Origin: Chryseobacterium capnotolerans
GTDB lineage: Bacteria > Bacteroidota > Bacteroidia > Flavobacteriales > Weeksellaceae
Direction: 5' to 3'
Assembly: GCF_021278965.1 (NCBI RefSeq)
Contig: NZ_CP065589.1
Coordinates: 2,361,001-2,425,000 of the forward strand
DNA length: 64,000 nucleotides
Of this stretch, positions 52,184 to 61,238 are shown in pieces (position 1 is the stretch's first letter; every line of letters begins with the position of its first letter). The notes below the pieces were generated by a model, which was not told the origin of the DNA, made no database searches, and saw only the letters and a list, made by a program, of their open reading frames with translations. Position numbers and translations under genes: made by a program.

Positions 52184-54585
52184 TTATTTTTTCAGACACT
52201 TTTCAAGGAACTGATCCTGTTCCCATAAAACGTGAAATATATTCTCTTTAGCCTGATATCCGTGTGATTCTTTTGGAAGAAGAACCATTCTTACCGGCGC
52301 TCCAAGGTTTTTCAAAGCCTGGAAATATCTTTCCGTCTGCAAGGTAAAAGTTCCCGGATTGTTATCTGCATCACCGTGAATCAGAAGCAACGGGGTTTTC
52401 ATTTTGTCAGCATTCATAAACGGAGACATGGTGTTGTAAATCTCCGGAACATCCCAATAGTTTCTTTGTTCGCTCTGGAACCAAATGGAGTCAGTGTTCT
52501 GTTATAAGCACCACTTCTGGCAATACCACAGGCAAAAAGATTAGAGTGGGTCAATAAATTAGCCGTCATAAATGCCCCATATGAATGGCCTCCAACAGCG
52601 ACTTTCTTTTTATCTATATATCCTAACTGATCTACAGCATTGATCGCGGCATCAGCATCAGCTACCAATTGCGTAATAAAGGTATCATTAGGTTCTGTTT
52701 TTCCTTCTCCGATAATTGGGAATGCAGCGTTATCTAAAACAGCATATCCTTTAGTCACCCAGTACACGAAAGAGCCATAATATGGGAAAGTAAAGTCATT
52801 ATCATTCTGAGTACTCTGCCCTGCTGTATTCTTATCTTTAAATTCTCTTGGATACGCCCAGATCAATAATGGTAATTTTTCTTTCTTCGCCTTTCTATCG
52901 TAGTTTGCCGGCAGATAAAGAGTTCCCGTCAATGTAACTCCATCATTTCTTTTATAGGTAATGACTTCTTTGTGAACATCTTTGATGCTTTCAAAAGGAT
53001 TTGCAAAATGAGTTACCGTTTCAGCTTTATTAGACTTAATATTCTTTTTATAATAGTTCGGATATTGGCTTGATGATTCCTGTATTGTTAATATCTCTCC
53101 TTTTGAAGGGTTTAAAATATCTACAATCTTTTCTTTAGCCCCTTTAAGGTTAGAAGTATACAGTCTTTTTTTCTTCAATGATTTAATATCCATTTCATCA
53201 ATAAACGGATGCTGGCCATCTTTTGTAAACCCCTCTCCGATCAGATATGCTTTTCCGCCTTTCATATCGATAACAGATCTGCCATATTGATTTTTCACGG
53301 TATTGAAACTTCCCGGATCACTATACACATCCTGAGAGTTTCTGTCGTCTATAACTTTTGATTCTCCATTGTTAAGATCAACCAGGAATGTTTTGGTATT
53401 TCTGGTATCATACCATTCTTCAGATACTAACGCATAGTGGTCATTCGTCCAATCTACATCCTCAAATCTCTGTTTGATTTTGAAGAATGATTTAGGAGCA
53501 GCTGTAAACGGTGCCTCCCAGGTAAAGATTTCATCTCTGTATTCTGCCGTTTTATATTGATCTCCACCATCAAGAGCTTCTGTGAACACTAATGTTGCCG
53601 GAGCATCACTTCTCCAGGACATTTCTCTTTTTCCTGTTCTTACAGACGAAAAACCTTTAGGCATAATTTCATTCAGAGGAATCTCATTCACCACTTTCAC
53701 TGTATTTCCTTTTGTATCATACACTGTTGTGGTCATAGGAAATCTGTTCAGGGGAACAATATAAGAGAATGGCTTTTTAATGACTGAAGATAACAGATAA
53801 TTTCCATCAGGAGAAAAACTTAATCCTGTGTACATATCCTGATTTATTACCTTTTTAAGGTTTCCGTTCAGGTCAACATTGAATACTTCTGAAGTGACCA
53901 ACGTCTCGAAGTTCTTTTCATCCTGTGGATTTTTTAAAAGATCCTGGTACGTTCTGTTTTGGGATACTTTTCCATCTGCTGTAGAAACAATAGGTCCCGT
54001 CGGAAGATCTTTCCCTGAATCAATCAGCGCAGGTCTGTTTTGAGGCAGCGTTCTGATTAATAAACTCTGGGAATCATTATACCAGAGATAGGGAGTTCCT
54101 AAATTGGCATTCAGAATATCTCCTGTTATCTTTTTAGCAGCAGCAGTTTCCAGGTCAACAAGCCATAACTCTACGCCTTTGCTTGTGGTATTGGTAAAAG
54201 TAAGTTTCTTTTCATCCGGTGAAAATTGCACATAGGCGATTTTAGCTCCTGTAGGCAGATTCTTTACCTGAACCTCATTTTTATCACTGAACTTTCTTAT
54301 TTTAAGATTGTTGAAATAGGTTACAGTACTTGCAATATTGGTAATGGGATTGATTCTTAATCCCCCCAGTTTCATTTCTTGCTGATTAAGGTCATCTAAC
54401 GTTTTGTATGTAGAACGGTATGTAAAAACCACCCAATCCTTTTTATTGTTCATCAGAACGGATGGAGGTCTTTCATAATCTGCCAGTTTTAGAATTTCGG
54501 CAGAGGGTTTTTGATAAGTAATATTCTCCTGGGCATCATAAAAATTGAGAAATGCCAGCAGGCAAATTGTCAGTTTTATCTTCAT
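52184..54585 (-). pseudogene. S9 family prolyl-oligopeptidase-type peptidase, one frameshift
   Basis: About 800 aa when joined: signal peptide MKIKLTICLLAFLNFYDAQ, beta-propeller with WD40/PD40-like blades (FSPDEKKLTFTN, FSPDGNYLLSSV), then the alpha/beta hydrolase. The nucleophile Ser is in VGGHSYGAFMTANLL, the Asp in LLLIHGDADNNPG and the His in LPKESHGY. The frame breaks after RTLTPFG; QSEQRNYWDVPEIYNTMSPF continues in another frame to the stop at 52184. One base is missing near 52478-52484. Without repair the Asp and His would be lost. It would degrade peptides in the periplasm. Confidence 0.88.
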
Positions 54586-54691
54586 ATAGATTTATTTTCT
54601 ACGAATGTAGTGATTTTTAAGATAAATTTGCTATAAAAATCGATCTACAATCCCGAACAATAAAGACATTTATAAAAATAACTCTAAATAA

Positions 54692-54717
54692 AAAAGAGCA
54701 TCCGAAGATGCTCTTTT
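54692..54717 (-). terminator. Intrinsic terminator of the DoxX gene
   Basis: 11-bp perfect stem AAAAGAGCATC / GATGCTCTTTT with loop CGAA, 20 bases after the doxX-like stop; also close to the S9 gene promoter side. Confidence 0.85.
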
Positions 54718-54736
54718 CATTATATATTGTAAGTTT

Positions 54737-55165
54737 TTACCAGTCTGAAGCTCTTTTTCTTCTTTCAATCAAATGATCTACAGAAACTTTTCCGGCTCCA
54801 ATAATCATTAGGAGAAGATATACGGAAAGATAAATAAGGCTCATTTCTCTTTTTTCAAAAGGATCTGCTCCATGAACTACAAATCCGGCGATGACCATTG
54901 TAAAGATCAGAAAACCTAAGGAAACTCTTGTAAAAAGGCCTAATATCAGCAGGATTGAACAAACAAATTCAGCAAGTACCGTAAGAATCAGGGTAATTTG
55001 TGGTCCCATTCCCAAAAAGTCGAAAAATTCAATTTTTCCACCAGCCAATAGCATTTGGAGTTTCGGGTATCCATGAGAAAGCATTGCAAAACCAACAAAT
55101 ACTCTCACAGCTAACAAAATAATATCTTTAGGTATTGAGCTCGAATTTGAATTATTATAGTTCAT
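54737..55165 (-). CDS. DoxX family membrane protein
   Basis: 142 aa, four membrane helices. DoxX-type opening ILLAVRVFVGFAMLSHGYPKLQMLL, then TLILTVLAEFVCSILLILGLFTRVSL and the last helices LIFTMVIAGFVVHGADPF and LSVYLLLMIIGAGKVSVD. Members support membrane-bound oxidoreductases or thiosulfate metabolism, but in Bacteroidota the role is unknown. Monocistronic. Confidence 0.9.
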   Translation of the reverse strand: MNYNNSNSSSIPKDIILLAVRVFVGFAMLSHGYPKLQMLLAGGKIEFFDFLGMGPQITLILTVLAEFVCSILLILGLFTRVSLGFLIFTMVIAGFVVHGADPFEKREMSLIYLSVYLLLMIIGAGKVSVDHLIERRKRASDW

Positions 55166-55232
55166 TTACTAAAAAATTTAGACTAAGGTAATAAAAATCT
55201 TTTAATACAACGGGCTTTAGAGCATTTTTAGT

Positions 55233-56108
55233 CTATCTGTACCCAAAATTCTTAAGATCTCTGTCATTCTTTCTCCAGTCTTTTTTCACCTTAACAAATA
55301 AATTCAAGTGAATTTTCTTGGAAAAGAACTTTTCCAGGTCTAATCTTGCTTCTGTACCTACTTTTTTGATAGCCTCACCCTTATGTCCGATAATAATTCC
55401 TTTTTGGGTATCTCTTTCTACATAAATAATAGAGTCAATGAAGATAATTCCTTCTTTTTCCTTAAACTGCTCAGTCACCACTTCTACAGAATATGGAATC
55501 TCCTTATCATAGTTCAAAAGGATTTTCTCGCGGATTGCTTCATTTACAAAGAACCTTTCCGGTTTATCCGTATACTGATCCTTATCATAGTAAGGTGGGT
55601 TTTCAGGCAGTAAAGATTTTAGTTTAGGTAAAATAACCTCAGTATTAAAGGCATTAAGTGCAGAAATTGGAAGGATTTCCGCTTTTGGAATCCTATTATG
55701 CCAGGTTTCTACCAATGTTTCAAGGCCTGCCTGATCAGTCTGATCCACTTTGTTTAATAATAACAATACAGGAACAGGGATTTTATTTAATTTATCAATT
55801 AAGAACTCTGAAGGTTCGGCTTTGTCTGTTACATCAACAATAAACAGGAATACATCGGCATCCTGAAGGGAGTCTTTTACAAAATCCATCATTTTTTCCT
55901 GCAATCCGTATTTTGGATCCAACACTCCCGGAGTATCGGAAAATACGATCTGAAGATCCTCTTCATTATAAATACCAAAAATTCTGTGACGGGTTGTCTG
56001 AGCTTTCTGCGTTACAATCGCCAGCTTCTCACCCATTAATTGGTTCAGAAGTGTTGATTTTCCCGCATTAGGCTTTCCAACTATATTTACAAATCCAGCT
56101 TTGTGCAT
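55233..56108 (-). CDS. era: GTPase Era
   Basis: 291 aa ribosome-assembly GTPase acting on the 3' end of 16S rRNA. G1 GKPNAGKS (residues 10-17), G2 TTRH, G3 DTPG, G4 NKVD (LLLNKVDQTD), G5 SALN. The C-terminal KH domain shows IIGHKGEAIKKVGTEARLDLEKFFSKKIHLNLFVKVKKDWR (the GxxG loop is GHKGEAIK). Length and order are normal. -7 element at 56129-56136. Confidence 0.97.
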   Translation of the reverse strand: MHKAGFVNIVGKPNAGKSTLLNQLMGEKLAIVTQKAQTTRHRIFGIYNEEDLQIVFSDTPGVLDPKYGLQEKMMDFVKDSLQDADVFLFIVDVTDKAEPSEFLIDKLNKIPVPVLLLLNKVDQTDQAGLETLVETWHNRIPKAEILPISALNAFNTEVILPKLKSLLPENPPYYDKDQYTDKPERFFVNEAIREKILLNYDKEIPYSVEVVTEQFKEKEGIIFIDSIIYVERDTQKGIIIGHKGEAIKKVGTEARLDLEKFFSKKIHLNLFVKVKKDWRKNDRDLKNFGYR

Positions 56109-56512
56109 AAAAATAATATTACGAACTGCAAAGTTAGTAAAACAAAATTGGTCTTTACGGTTAATCTTAATATTTAAAAGAAAAAAGAGAGTTATTGGTC
56201 TCTGGAGACTTTACAAAAGAAGAATTACATTATATCATCTTATAGCAGATCCTCAATTTTTAAAACATTCTATTTGTCATTCTGTAAGGATCCAACCCAT
56301 TTAAAATAAATAAAATACTTTATGAAGACTCCTACAGAAATCAAAGCTTAGGCGTAATCAATCAGAAGCCGTATCTATCATTATCTTTCATGAAACTCAC
56401 TCTAATTTTTTTCTTTAGTTCAACCTATGATATATTTCTCACAAAAACCACAAAATAATTTTGTATTGCATTACCTAAAACTGATATTTTTGAATATTAG
56501 AATTCATCTTTT
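56109..56512. other. Intergenic region between era and Crp/Fnr gene
   Basis: 404 bases. Besides the era promoter, TTGTCATTCTGTAAGGATCC and the following 40 bases (near 56275-56330) resemble the stretch starting at 49653 at about 70 percent, so part of this region is a dispersed repeat. No gene recognised. Confidence 0.45.
56129..56136 (-). promoter_or_regulatory. -7 promoter element for era
   Basis: TAACTTTG on the minus strand matches TAnnTTTG, 21-28 bases upstream of the era ATG. Confidence 0.5.
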
Positions 56513-57076
56513 ATGAATATAGACCAGATTCTTGACCAAATTTACATCCTTCCCCAGGCTTCAAAAAACAGCTTAAAAGCATATATTACTGAAGTTTCAC
56601 ATCCTAAGGGTTACTGTCTGATGGAAGCCAATAAAGTGATTCCTTATGTTTATTTTATCCGTAAAGGAATTGCCCGTGCTTACTCTTCTACTTCAGATAA
56701 TGATATTACATTCTGGTTTGGAAGCGAAGGGCAATGTGTTCTTTCTATGAAAAGTTATGTGGAAGACAAACCTGGTTATGAAAGTATTGAATTACTGGAA
56801 GACTGCGAGCTGTACATCCTGGAAACAGAACATCTTAAAAAACTGTTCAATGAAGACATTCATATTGCCAACTGGGGAAGAAAGCTGGCTGAAGCAGAAA
56901 TGATAAAATCGGAAGAATTAATTATTTCAAGACAATTCAAAACTTCTTTGGAACGATATAAAGATATTATCCAATATCAGCCTGATCTTCTTAAAAGGGT
57001 TCAGCTTGGGCATATTGCTTCTTACCTTGGAATTACGCAGGTAAGTTTGAGCAGAATCCGGGCGGAAATTAAATAA
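56513..57076 (+). CDS. Crp/Fnr family transcriptional regulator
   Basis: 187 aa. Cyclic-nucleotide-binding fold (residues 25-115, VIPYVYFIRKGIARAYSSTSDNDITFWFGSEGQCVL given as VIPYVYFIRKGIARAYSS and DNDITFWFGSEG) and C-terminal winged HTH VQLGHIASYLGITQVSLSRIRAE. The HTH is short, as in many Bacteroidota Crp-like proteins; no cAMP-binding phosphate cassette or Fe-S cysteines are evident, so the effector is unknown. Confidence 0.9.
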   Translation: MNIDQILDQIYILPQASKNSLKAYITEVSHPKGYCLMEANKVIPYVYFIRKGIARAYSSTSDNDITFWFGSEGQCVLSMKSYVEDKPGYESIELLEDCELYILETEHLKKLFNEDIHIANWGRKLAEAEMIKSEELIISRQFKTSLERYKDIIQYQPDLLKRVQLGHIASYLGITQVSLSRIRAEIK

Positions 57077-57087
57077 ATTATACGCTT

Positions 57088-57390
57088 GAGGATGGAAGCT
57101 GGGAGATGGAGGATGGAGATTCTGGTGGTCTATAACATGATCTGAATGTTTTATTATTTAATTTAAGTAGCGTTTTAAGTTTTGGCTAAAGCCAGTGGAA
57201 TGCATATTTATATTGAGAGCGGACTAAAATCTGCCCTATTGATATTAAAGCGTATATAATATCAATATTGGGGATTACTTATTAAATAGAAATAATATAG
57301 TTAAAAGCTTTTTCCTAAAAACAATCCTATTGATTAAACAATAGCACATCACCTATTCCAACTACCATAACTTCCCTCTTCCAACTTCCT
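57088..57390. repeat. Degenerate repeat region with GGATGGAAG / CTTCC inverted arms
   Basis: The left part is purine-rich and repetitive (GAGGATGGAAGCTGGGAGAT, then GGAGGATGGAGAT); the right part near 57365-57390 (ACTTCCCTCTTCCAACTTCC) is roughly its inverse complement. Between them lies TTGGCTAAAGCCAGTGG (57176-57192), also related to 49603. It fills the gap between the Crp/Fnr gene and gdx; no gene is present. Confidence 0.5.
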
Positions 57391-57471
57391 GACCAAAAAC
57401 TCATTTTTTAACAATTGTAAAATTTTTTCTCCTTTCAAATGCTGAAATTTGCAATAGAAAAATTTAACAAA

Positions 57472-57804
57472 ATGAATTGGATAATATTAGTTATCGCAGG
57501 ATTATTTGAGGTTGCCTTTGCGTCTTGCTTAGGAAAGGCAAAAGAAACATCAGGAACGGAAATGTATCTTTGGTACACCGGTTTTCTGATAACGATGACT
57601 ATCAGTATGCTTCTTCTGATTAAAGCTACGCAAACCTTACCTATTGGTACTGCTTATGCGGTATGGACAGGAATTGGAGCGGTAGGAACAGCTTTAATGG
57701 GAATTATCTTCTTTAAAGATCCTGTAAGCTTCTGGAGAGTATTTTTTATTATAACACTTATTGGATCTGTGGTAGGTTTAAAAGCTGTTTCCTCCTCCCA
57801 TTAA
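57472..57804 (+). CDS. SMR family exporter, Gdx/SugE type (guanidinium exporter-like)
   Basis: 110 aa, four membrane helices, dual-topology small multidrug resistance family. The Gdx-type pattern is clear: WIILVIAGLFEVAFASCLGKA with Glu13 (proton/guanidinium-binding), and LPIGTAYAVWTGIGAVGTALMGIIFFKD. The Trp common at position 16 of many Gdx proteins is Phe here. Probably exports guanidinium in exchange for H+; a drug or quaternary-ammonium role is the alternative. The ATG at 57472 gives the canonical MNW start. No guanidine riboswitch motif was recognised upstream. Confidence 0.88.
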   Translation: MNWIILVIAGLFEVAFASCLGKAKETSGTEMYLWYTGFLITMTISMLLLIKATQTLPIGTAYAVWTGIGAVGTALMGIIFFKDPVSFWRVFFIITLIGSVVGLKAVSSSH

Positions 57805-57840
57805 GATAAAAATATAAACTTCTATCTATATTTAAAAATG

Positions 57841-57868
57841 AAACCGCCTTCGTAATGAAGACGGTTTT
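57841..57868 (+). terminator. Intrinsic terminator after the SMR gene
   Basis: AAACCGCCTTC / GAAGACGGTTTT stem (one mismatch) with loop GTAAT, followed by GTTTTTTG; 36 bases after the stop codon. Confidence 0.8.
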
Positions 57869-57919
57869 GTTTTTTGATTATATTTCAGAATGTTCTGCTT
57901 CCTTACTCTATATTTCTTA

Positions 57920-58687
57920 TTATTTTTTGTAAACTACAGGTAAGATTTCATTGCTTCTTAGCCCATACTTCTTTATTTCTTCTTCAGAAAATTTCTGTGA
58001 ATAGAAGTTGATATCTGTTTCAAATCCTGCATTTTTTAAACGCTCAAAATAATCCATCCCGTACCAGCGAACGTGATCGTACTGCCCGAAATGTTTCTGG
58101 CGTTCCTTTGGATCTTTGATGGTGAAGTCTTCATAGGTTTTTTCCAATGAATTTTTCATCGGAACCTGAAGAATCCCCCATCCGCCGGGTTTCATCACCC
58201 TGTATAACTCACTCATTGCTTTTGCATCGTCTTCAATATGTTCCAGAACATGATTACAGAAAACGATATCAAAGCTCTCATTTTCGAAAGGCAAATCCAA
58301 AATATCAGCCTTTACATCAACAATGGGCGAATATAAATCTGCAGATATATAGTTCAGATTGCTCATTCTCTTGAACTTTCTTAAAAATTCCTGTTCGGGA
58401 GCAATATGCAGAACTTTATAGTTTTTAATGAAAAAATCGGTCTCATTCTGAAGATACAGCCACATCTGGCGGTGTCTTTCCAGACTTAAGGTTCCCGGAG
58501 AAAGAGCGTTTTCTCTTTGTTTTCCATAGCCATAAGGCAGAAATTTCCGGTATGATCTTCCATCGATAGGATCATAAAATTCATCTCCTTTGAAAAACTG
58601 ATAAATAAGCGGTCTTGCCCAGATACTCATTTTTATAAGCATTGGACGTGGAATTTTATTCAGTAAAAGCTTAGTTATCTTTTTCAT
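57920..58687 (-). CDS. Class I SAM-dependent methyltransferase
   Basis: 255 aa. Methyltransf_11-type core in residues 80-190: SAM-binding YKVLHIAPEQEFLRKF (motif I degenerate, HIAPE), DLYSPIVDVKADILDLPFENESFD with acidic ribose contact, FCNHVLEHIEDDAKAMSELYRVMKPGG (typical motif) and WGILQVPMKN. The substrate is unknown. Its ATG overlaps the map stop by 1 base (TAATG), so the two genes are translationally coupled. Confidence 0.88.
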   Translation of the reverse strand: MKKITKLLLNKIPRPMLIKMSIWARPLIYQFFKGDEFYDPIDGRSYRKFLPYGYGKQRENALSPGTLSLERHRQMWLYLQNETDFFIKNYKVLHIAPEQEFLRKFKRMSNLNYISADLYSPIVDVKADILDLPFENESFDIVFCNHVLEHIEDDAKAMSELYRVMKPGGWGILQVPMKNSLEKTYEDFTIKDPKERQKHFGQYDHVRWYGMDYFERLKNAGFETDINFYSQKFSEEEIKKYGLRSNEILPVVYKK

Positions 58688-59496
58688 TAAAAATCCAGTT
58701 GGAAAGGCTTTTCTTCGTCACTTACGATCCCTAATGCTTCATACACATAATCAAATGTAGAAAGCAATACCGGCTTACCGTTGATTACCGCTACATCATG
58801 CTCAAAGTGTGCAGATGGAAGGTTGTCTAATGTAGTTACTGTCCAGCCATCGCTATGGAATTTTACTTTTTCAGTTCCAAGGTTAATCATTGGTTCAATA
58901 GCAATTGCCAAACCGTCTTTGATTACTTTTCCGCTTCCCTGTCTTCCATAGTTAGGAACTTGTGGATCTTCGTGCATCTGTCTTCCCAAACCATGTCCTA
59001 CAAGCTCTCTTACAACACTATATCCTTCTTTTTCACAATGTGCCTGAATCGCGTGAGAGATATCCCCGATTCTTTTTCCTCTGATACATTGCTCAATCCC
59101 TTTGTAAAGAGATTCTTTTGCCACTTTCAATAGTTTTTTAACTTCCGGCTTTACTTCACCAATTTCAAAGGTATAAGCGTGATCTCCTACAAACCCGTTC
59201 AGAATTACTCCACAATCTACAGAAAGAACATCTCCTTCTTTTACCACTTCATTATTCGGGAAACCATGCACTACCTGCTCATTTGGAGAAATACACAGTG
59301 AGTTCGGGAAACCTCCGTATCCTAAGAATGCAGGCTGAGCCCCATGATCTTTAATAAAATCATGAGCTAATTTATCTAAATATAAAGTCGTAATTCCCGG
59401 TTTAATCTCTTTTGCCAACATTCCCAATGTTTTAGAAACCAATCGGGCGCTCTCCTTCATCAGACGTAATTCGTCTATTGTCTTTAATTGAATCAT
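58687..59496 (-). CDS. map: Methionine aminopeptidase, type I
   Basis: 269 aa metallo-enzyme removing the initiator Met. All five metal ligands can be placed: VLSVDCGVILNGFVGDHAYTFEIG (Asp, Asp), ELVGHGLGRQMHEDP (His), AIAIEPMIN (Glu) and SAHFEHDVAVINGK (Glu). Helical N-terminus without extra zinc-finger extension, as in type Ia. It is upstream of and coupled to the methyltransferase gene. Confidence 0.96.
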   Translation of the reverse strand: MIQLKTIDELRLMKESARLVSKTLGMLAKEIKPGITTLYLDKLAHDFIKDHGAQPAFLGYGGFPNSLCISPNEQVVHGFPNNEVVKEGDVLSVDCGVILNGFVGDHAYTFEIGEVKPEVKKLLKVAKESLYKGIEQCIRGKRIGDISHAIQAHCEKEGYSVVRELVGHGLGRQMHEDPQVPNYGRQGSGKVIKDGLAIAIEPMINLGTEKVKFHSDGWTVTTLDNLPSAHFEHDVAVINGKPVLLSTFDYVYEALGIVSDEEKPFQLDF

Positions 59497-59525
59497 TGTT
59501 TTAATTTACCAATGTATTAATAAAT

Positions 59526-59560
59526 CAGTGTAACAATATGATTATTCTATGGTTACACTG
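59526..59560. repeat. Inverted repeat between map and the phosphatase gene
   Basis: CAGTGTAAC (59526-59534) and GTTACACTG (59552-59560), 9-bp perfect arms with a 17-base loop, without a T tract. It may be a weak terminator for the gene at 59582 or part of a repeat family. Confidence 0.5.
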
Positions 59561-59581
59561 TTAAATTGTTATATTTTTATC

Positions 59582-60013
59582 TTACCAGAAAAGTCCTTTT
59601 TTCTTTTCTTTTTTAAGTTTTGAATAGGCCAAAACTTCTTTTCCTTCTACACGGAACTCAATTCTTTCCTGAATGATGTTATAGATTTCACCCCATCCCG
59701 GAAATCCACCAATATTTCTGTCGTCAATGAACCAATCGGCATCCAATTTTCTGGATTGAGTGGCAGAATCAAAAACTTCTCCTTCGAAGCTTGAGTTCAC
59801 TGCATAAAATTCCACTCCATTTTTTTTACAGAATTCTACTGCTTCATCTAACGTTTTTCCGTGTCTGTATGTCCAAAGAATCAATCTGAATCCTTCTGCC
59901 TGTAATCTTTTCAAGGTTTCGAAAGCGAAGATCTTTGCCTTACCAATTCCTGGGTAAGCATCATCAACAATAGTTCCGTCAAAGTCAACAGCAATCTTTT
60001 TATTATTTAACAT
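59582..60013 (-). CDS. BT0820-type HAD phosphatase
   Basis: 143 aa capless HAD-fold protein. Motif I IAVDFDGTIVDD (nucleophile Asp), motif II ILWTYRHG, motif III region KTLDEAVEFCKKNG, motif IV ADWFIDDRNIGG (acidic pair DD). The C-terminus is Lys-rich. The family, named after a Bacteroides protein, has weak phosphatase activity on undefined substrates. The start at 60013 is fixed by a -7 element 20-27 bases before it; an upstream start at 60073 adds a hydrophobic piece that overlaps the promoter. Confidence 0.85.
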   Translation of the reverse strand: MLNNKKIAVDFDGTIVDDAYPGIGKAKIFAFETLKRLQAEGFRLILWTYRHGKTLDEAVEFCKKNGVEFYAVNSSFEGEVFDSATQSRKLDADWFIDDRNIGGFPGWGEIYNIIQERIEFRVEGKEVLAYSKLKKEKKKGLFW

Positions 60014-60033
60014 TTTGTTCTTTTTTAGCTTTG

Positions 60034-60041
60034 CAAAGATA
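60034..60041 (-). promoter_or_regulatory. -7 promoter element for the BT0820-type phosphatase
   Basis: TATCTTTG on the minus strand matches TAnnTTTG, 21 bases upstream of the ATG at 60013; decides the start. Confidence 0.55.
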
Positions 60042-60052
60042 AGAAATAAAAA

Positions 60053-60075
60053 GAGTGCCCAAAAGAAAGGCACTC
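60053..60075 (-). terminator. Intrinsic terminator after the acyl-ACP desaturase gene
   Basis: 7-bp stem GAGTGCC / GGCACTC with a 9-base loop and T5 on the minus strand, 36 bases past the desaturase stop at 60111. Confidence 0.7.
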
Positions 60076-60110
60076 AATACTTTTATAATTTAAAATAATA
60101 ATATGGGCTA

Positions 60111-61088
60111 CTAGCTCTTAACCCAGTTAAACTGGAACTGAAGATCCGGAGTAGAAACTCTGTCTGTGATCTTCTGTAGTCTTGCTGGAAGCTTCATCAG
60201 ATATTCCTGAGCTTTTTCTGCTTTTTCTGTAAGGCCTTTTACGTGCTCAATCTTCCATTCATCTAACAGGTCTTTCATAATGTTGATATAATCCTGGCCT
60301 GTATATACCATACATCTTTGTGCAGCATCTGAGAAATGTCCCCAAAGCTCACCAGCCTTCTGTCCTGATTGTCTCATCAGGTGAGCCGGCATTACAATTT
60401 TCTTACGCATCATATCTTCGAAAGCAAGGATCATTTCTGATGGGTCTATTTCAAGGATTTTAGCAACAAAATGTTTGTATGCTTTTGCGTGTCTTGCTTC
60501 ATCTGCAGCAATTACACCACACATTTTAGCTAACTTACCATTTCCGGATTGTTTTGCTAATGTCCCTACTCTTCTGTGAGAAATATTGGTTGCTGTTTCC
60601 TGGAAACTTGTATAAATAAAGTTTCTGTATGGATCCATACTTGTTCCCAAATCGAATCCATCATTAATAAGATATTGAGTGGTGATTTCCACTTCTCTCA
60701 TATTAACTCTACCACATAGATAAAGGTATTTATTTAATAAGTCTCCGTGTCTGTTTTCTTCTGCAGTCCAGGCTCTCACCCAGTTTGCCCAGCCTAATTT
60801 TTCTTCCTGATTAATACCGTCAACACCCATTAACCAAGATTCATACGAAGGAAGAGCTTCTTCCGTAATACAATCTCCGATTAGCGTTACAAACAGATCA
60901 TAAGGCATTTCACGGGCAAAAGTCTGAATTTCTTCAAGATCATGTTTAAACTCTTCGCTTGAAGGATCTGGTAAATAATCAGAAGGCTGCCAAATCTTCT
61001 CAATTGGCGTTAAAAATTTATCAAGAAAAGAACCTACTTCCTTTTCCAATATTCCCATTACTTCTTTCCTAACAAGCTTTTGATACAT
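60111..61088 (-). CDS. Acyl-ACP desaturase (soluble, diiron)
   Basis: 325 aa soluble ferritin-like enzyme introducing a double bond into acyl-ACP with O2 and ferredoxin. Both diiron motifs are intact: WTAEENRHGDLL (EENRH) at about residue 110 and IAADEARHAKAY (DEARH) at about residue 195, plus flanking Glu in FQETATNI. The length fits the bacterial branch, shorter at the N-terminus than plant plastid enzymes. It would make monounsaturated fatty acids for membrane fluidity. A -7 element lies upstream at 61122-61129. Confidence 0.93.
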   Translation of the reverse strand: MYQKLVRKEVMGILEKEVGSFLDKFLTPIEKIWQPSDYLPDPSSEEFKHDLEEIQTFAREMPYDLFVTLIGDCITEEALPSYESWLMGVDGINQEEKLGWANWVRAWTAEENRHGDLLNKYLYLCGRVNMREVEITTQYLINDGFDLGTSMDPYRNFIYTSFQETATNISHRRVGTLAKQSGNGKLAKMCGVIAADEARHAKAYKHFVAKILEIDPSEMILAFEDMMRKKIVMPAHLMRQSGQKAGELWGHFSDAAQRCMVYTGQDYINIMKDLLDEWKIEHVKGLTEKAEKAQEYLMKLPARLQKITDRVSTPDLQFQFNWVKS

Positions 61089-61121
61089 TTTTATATTCAG
61101 TTTTTAATTAACAAAGATATG

Positions 61122-61129
61122 ATTTATTT
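61122..61129 (-). promoter_or_regulatory. -7 promoter element for the desaturase
   Basis: TATCTTTG on the minus strand matches TAnnTTTG, 34-41 bases upstream of the desaturase ATG; a TTG follows 25 bases upstream (61155-61157). Confidence 0.5.
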
Positions 61130-61184
61130 ATTATTTAACGCATAATAAAGTATGCAACTCATACCTTATCTGACATAAATCATA

Positions 61185-61220
61185 AAAAAATGCCGATATA
61201 TAAGTATAACGGCATTTTTT
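61185..61220 (-). terminator. Intrinsic terminator after gpmI
   Basis: AAAAAATGCCG / CGGCATTTTTT arms with a 14-base loop, T tract on both strands; 19 bases after the gpmI stop. Confidence 0.85.
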
Positions 61221-61238
61221 TAACAATATTATTGAATT

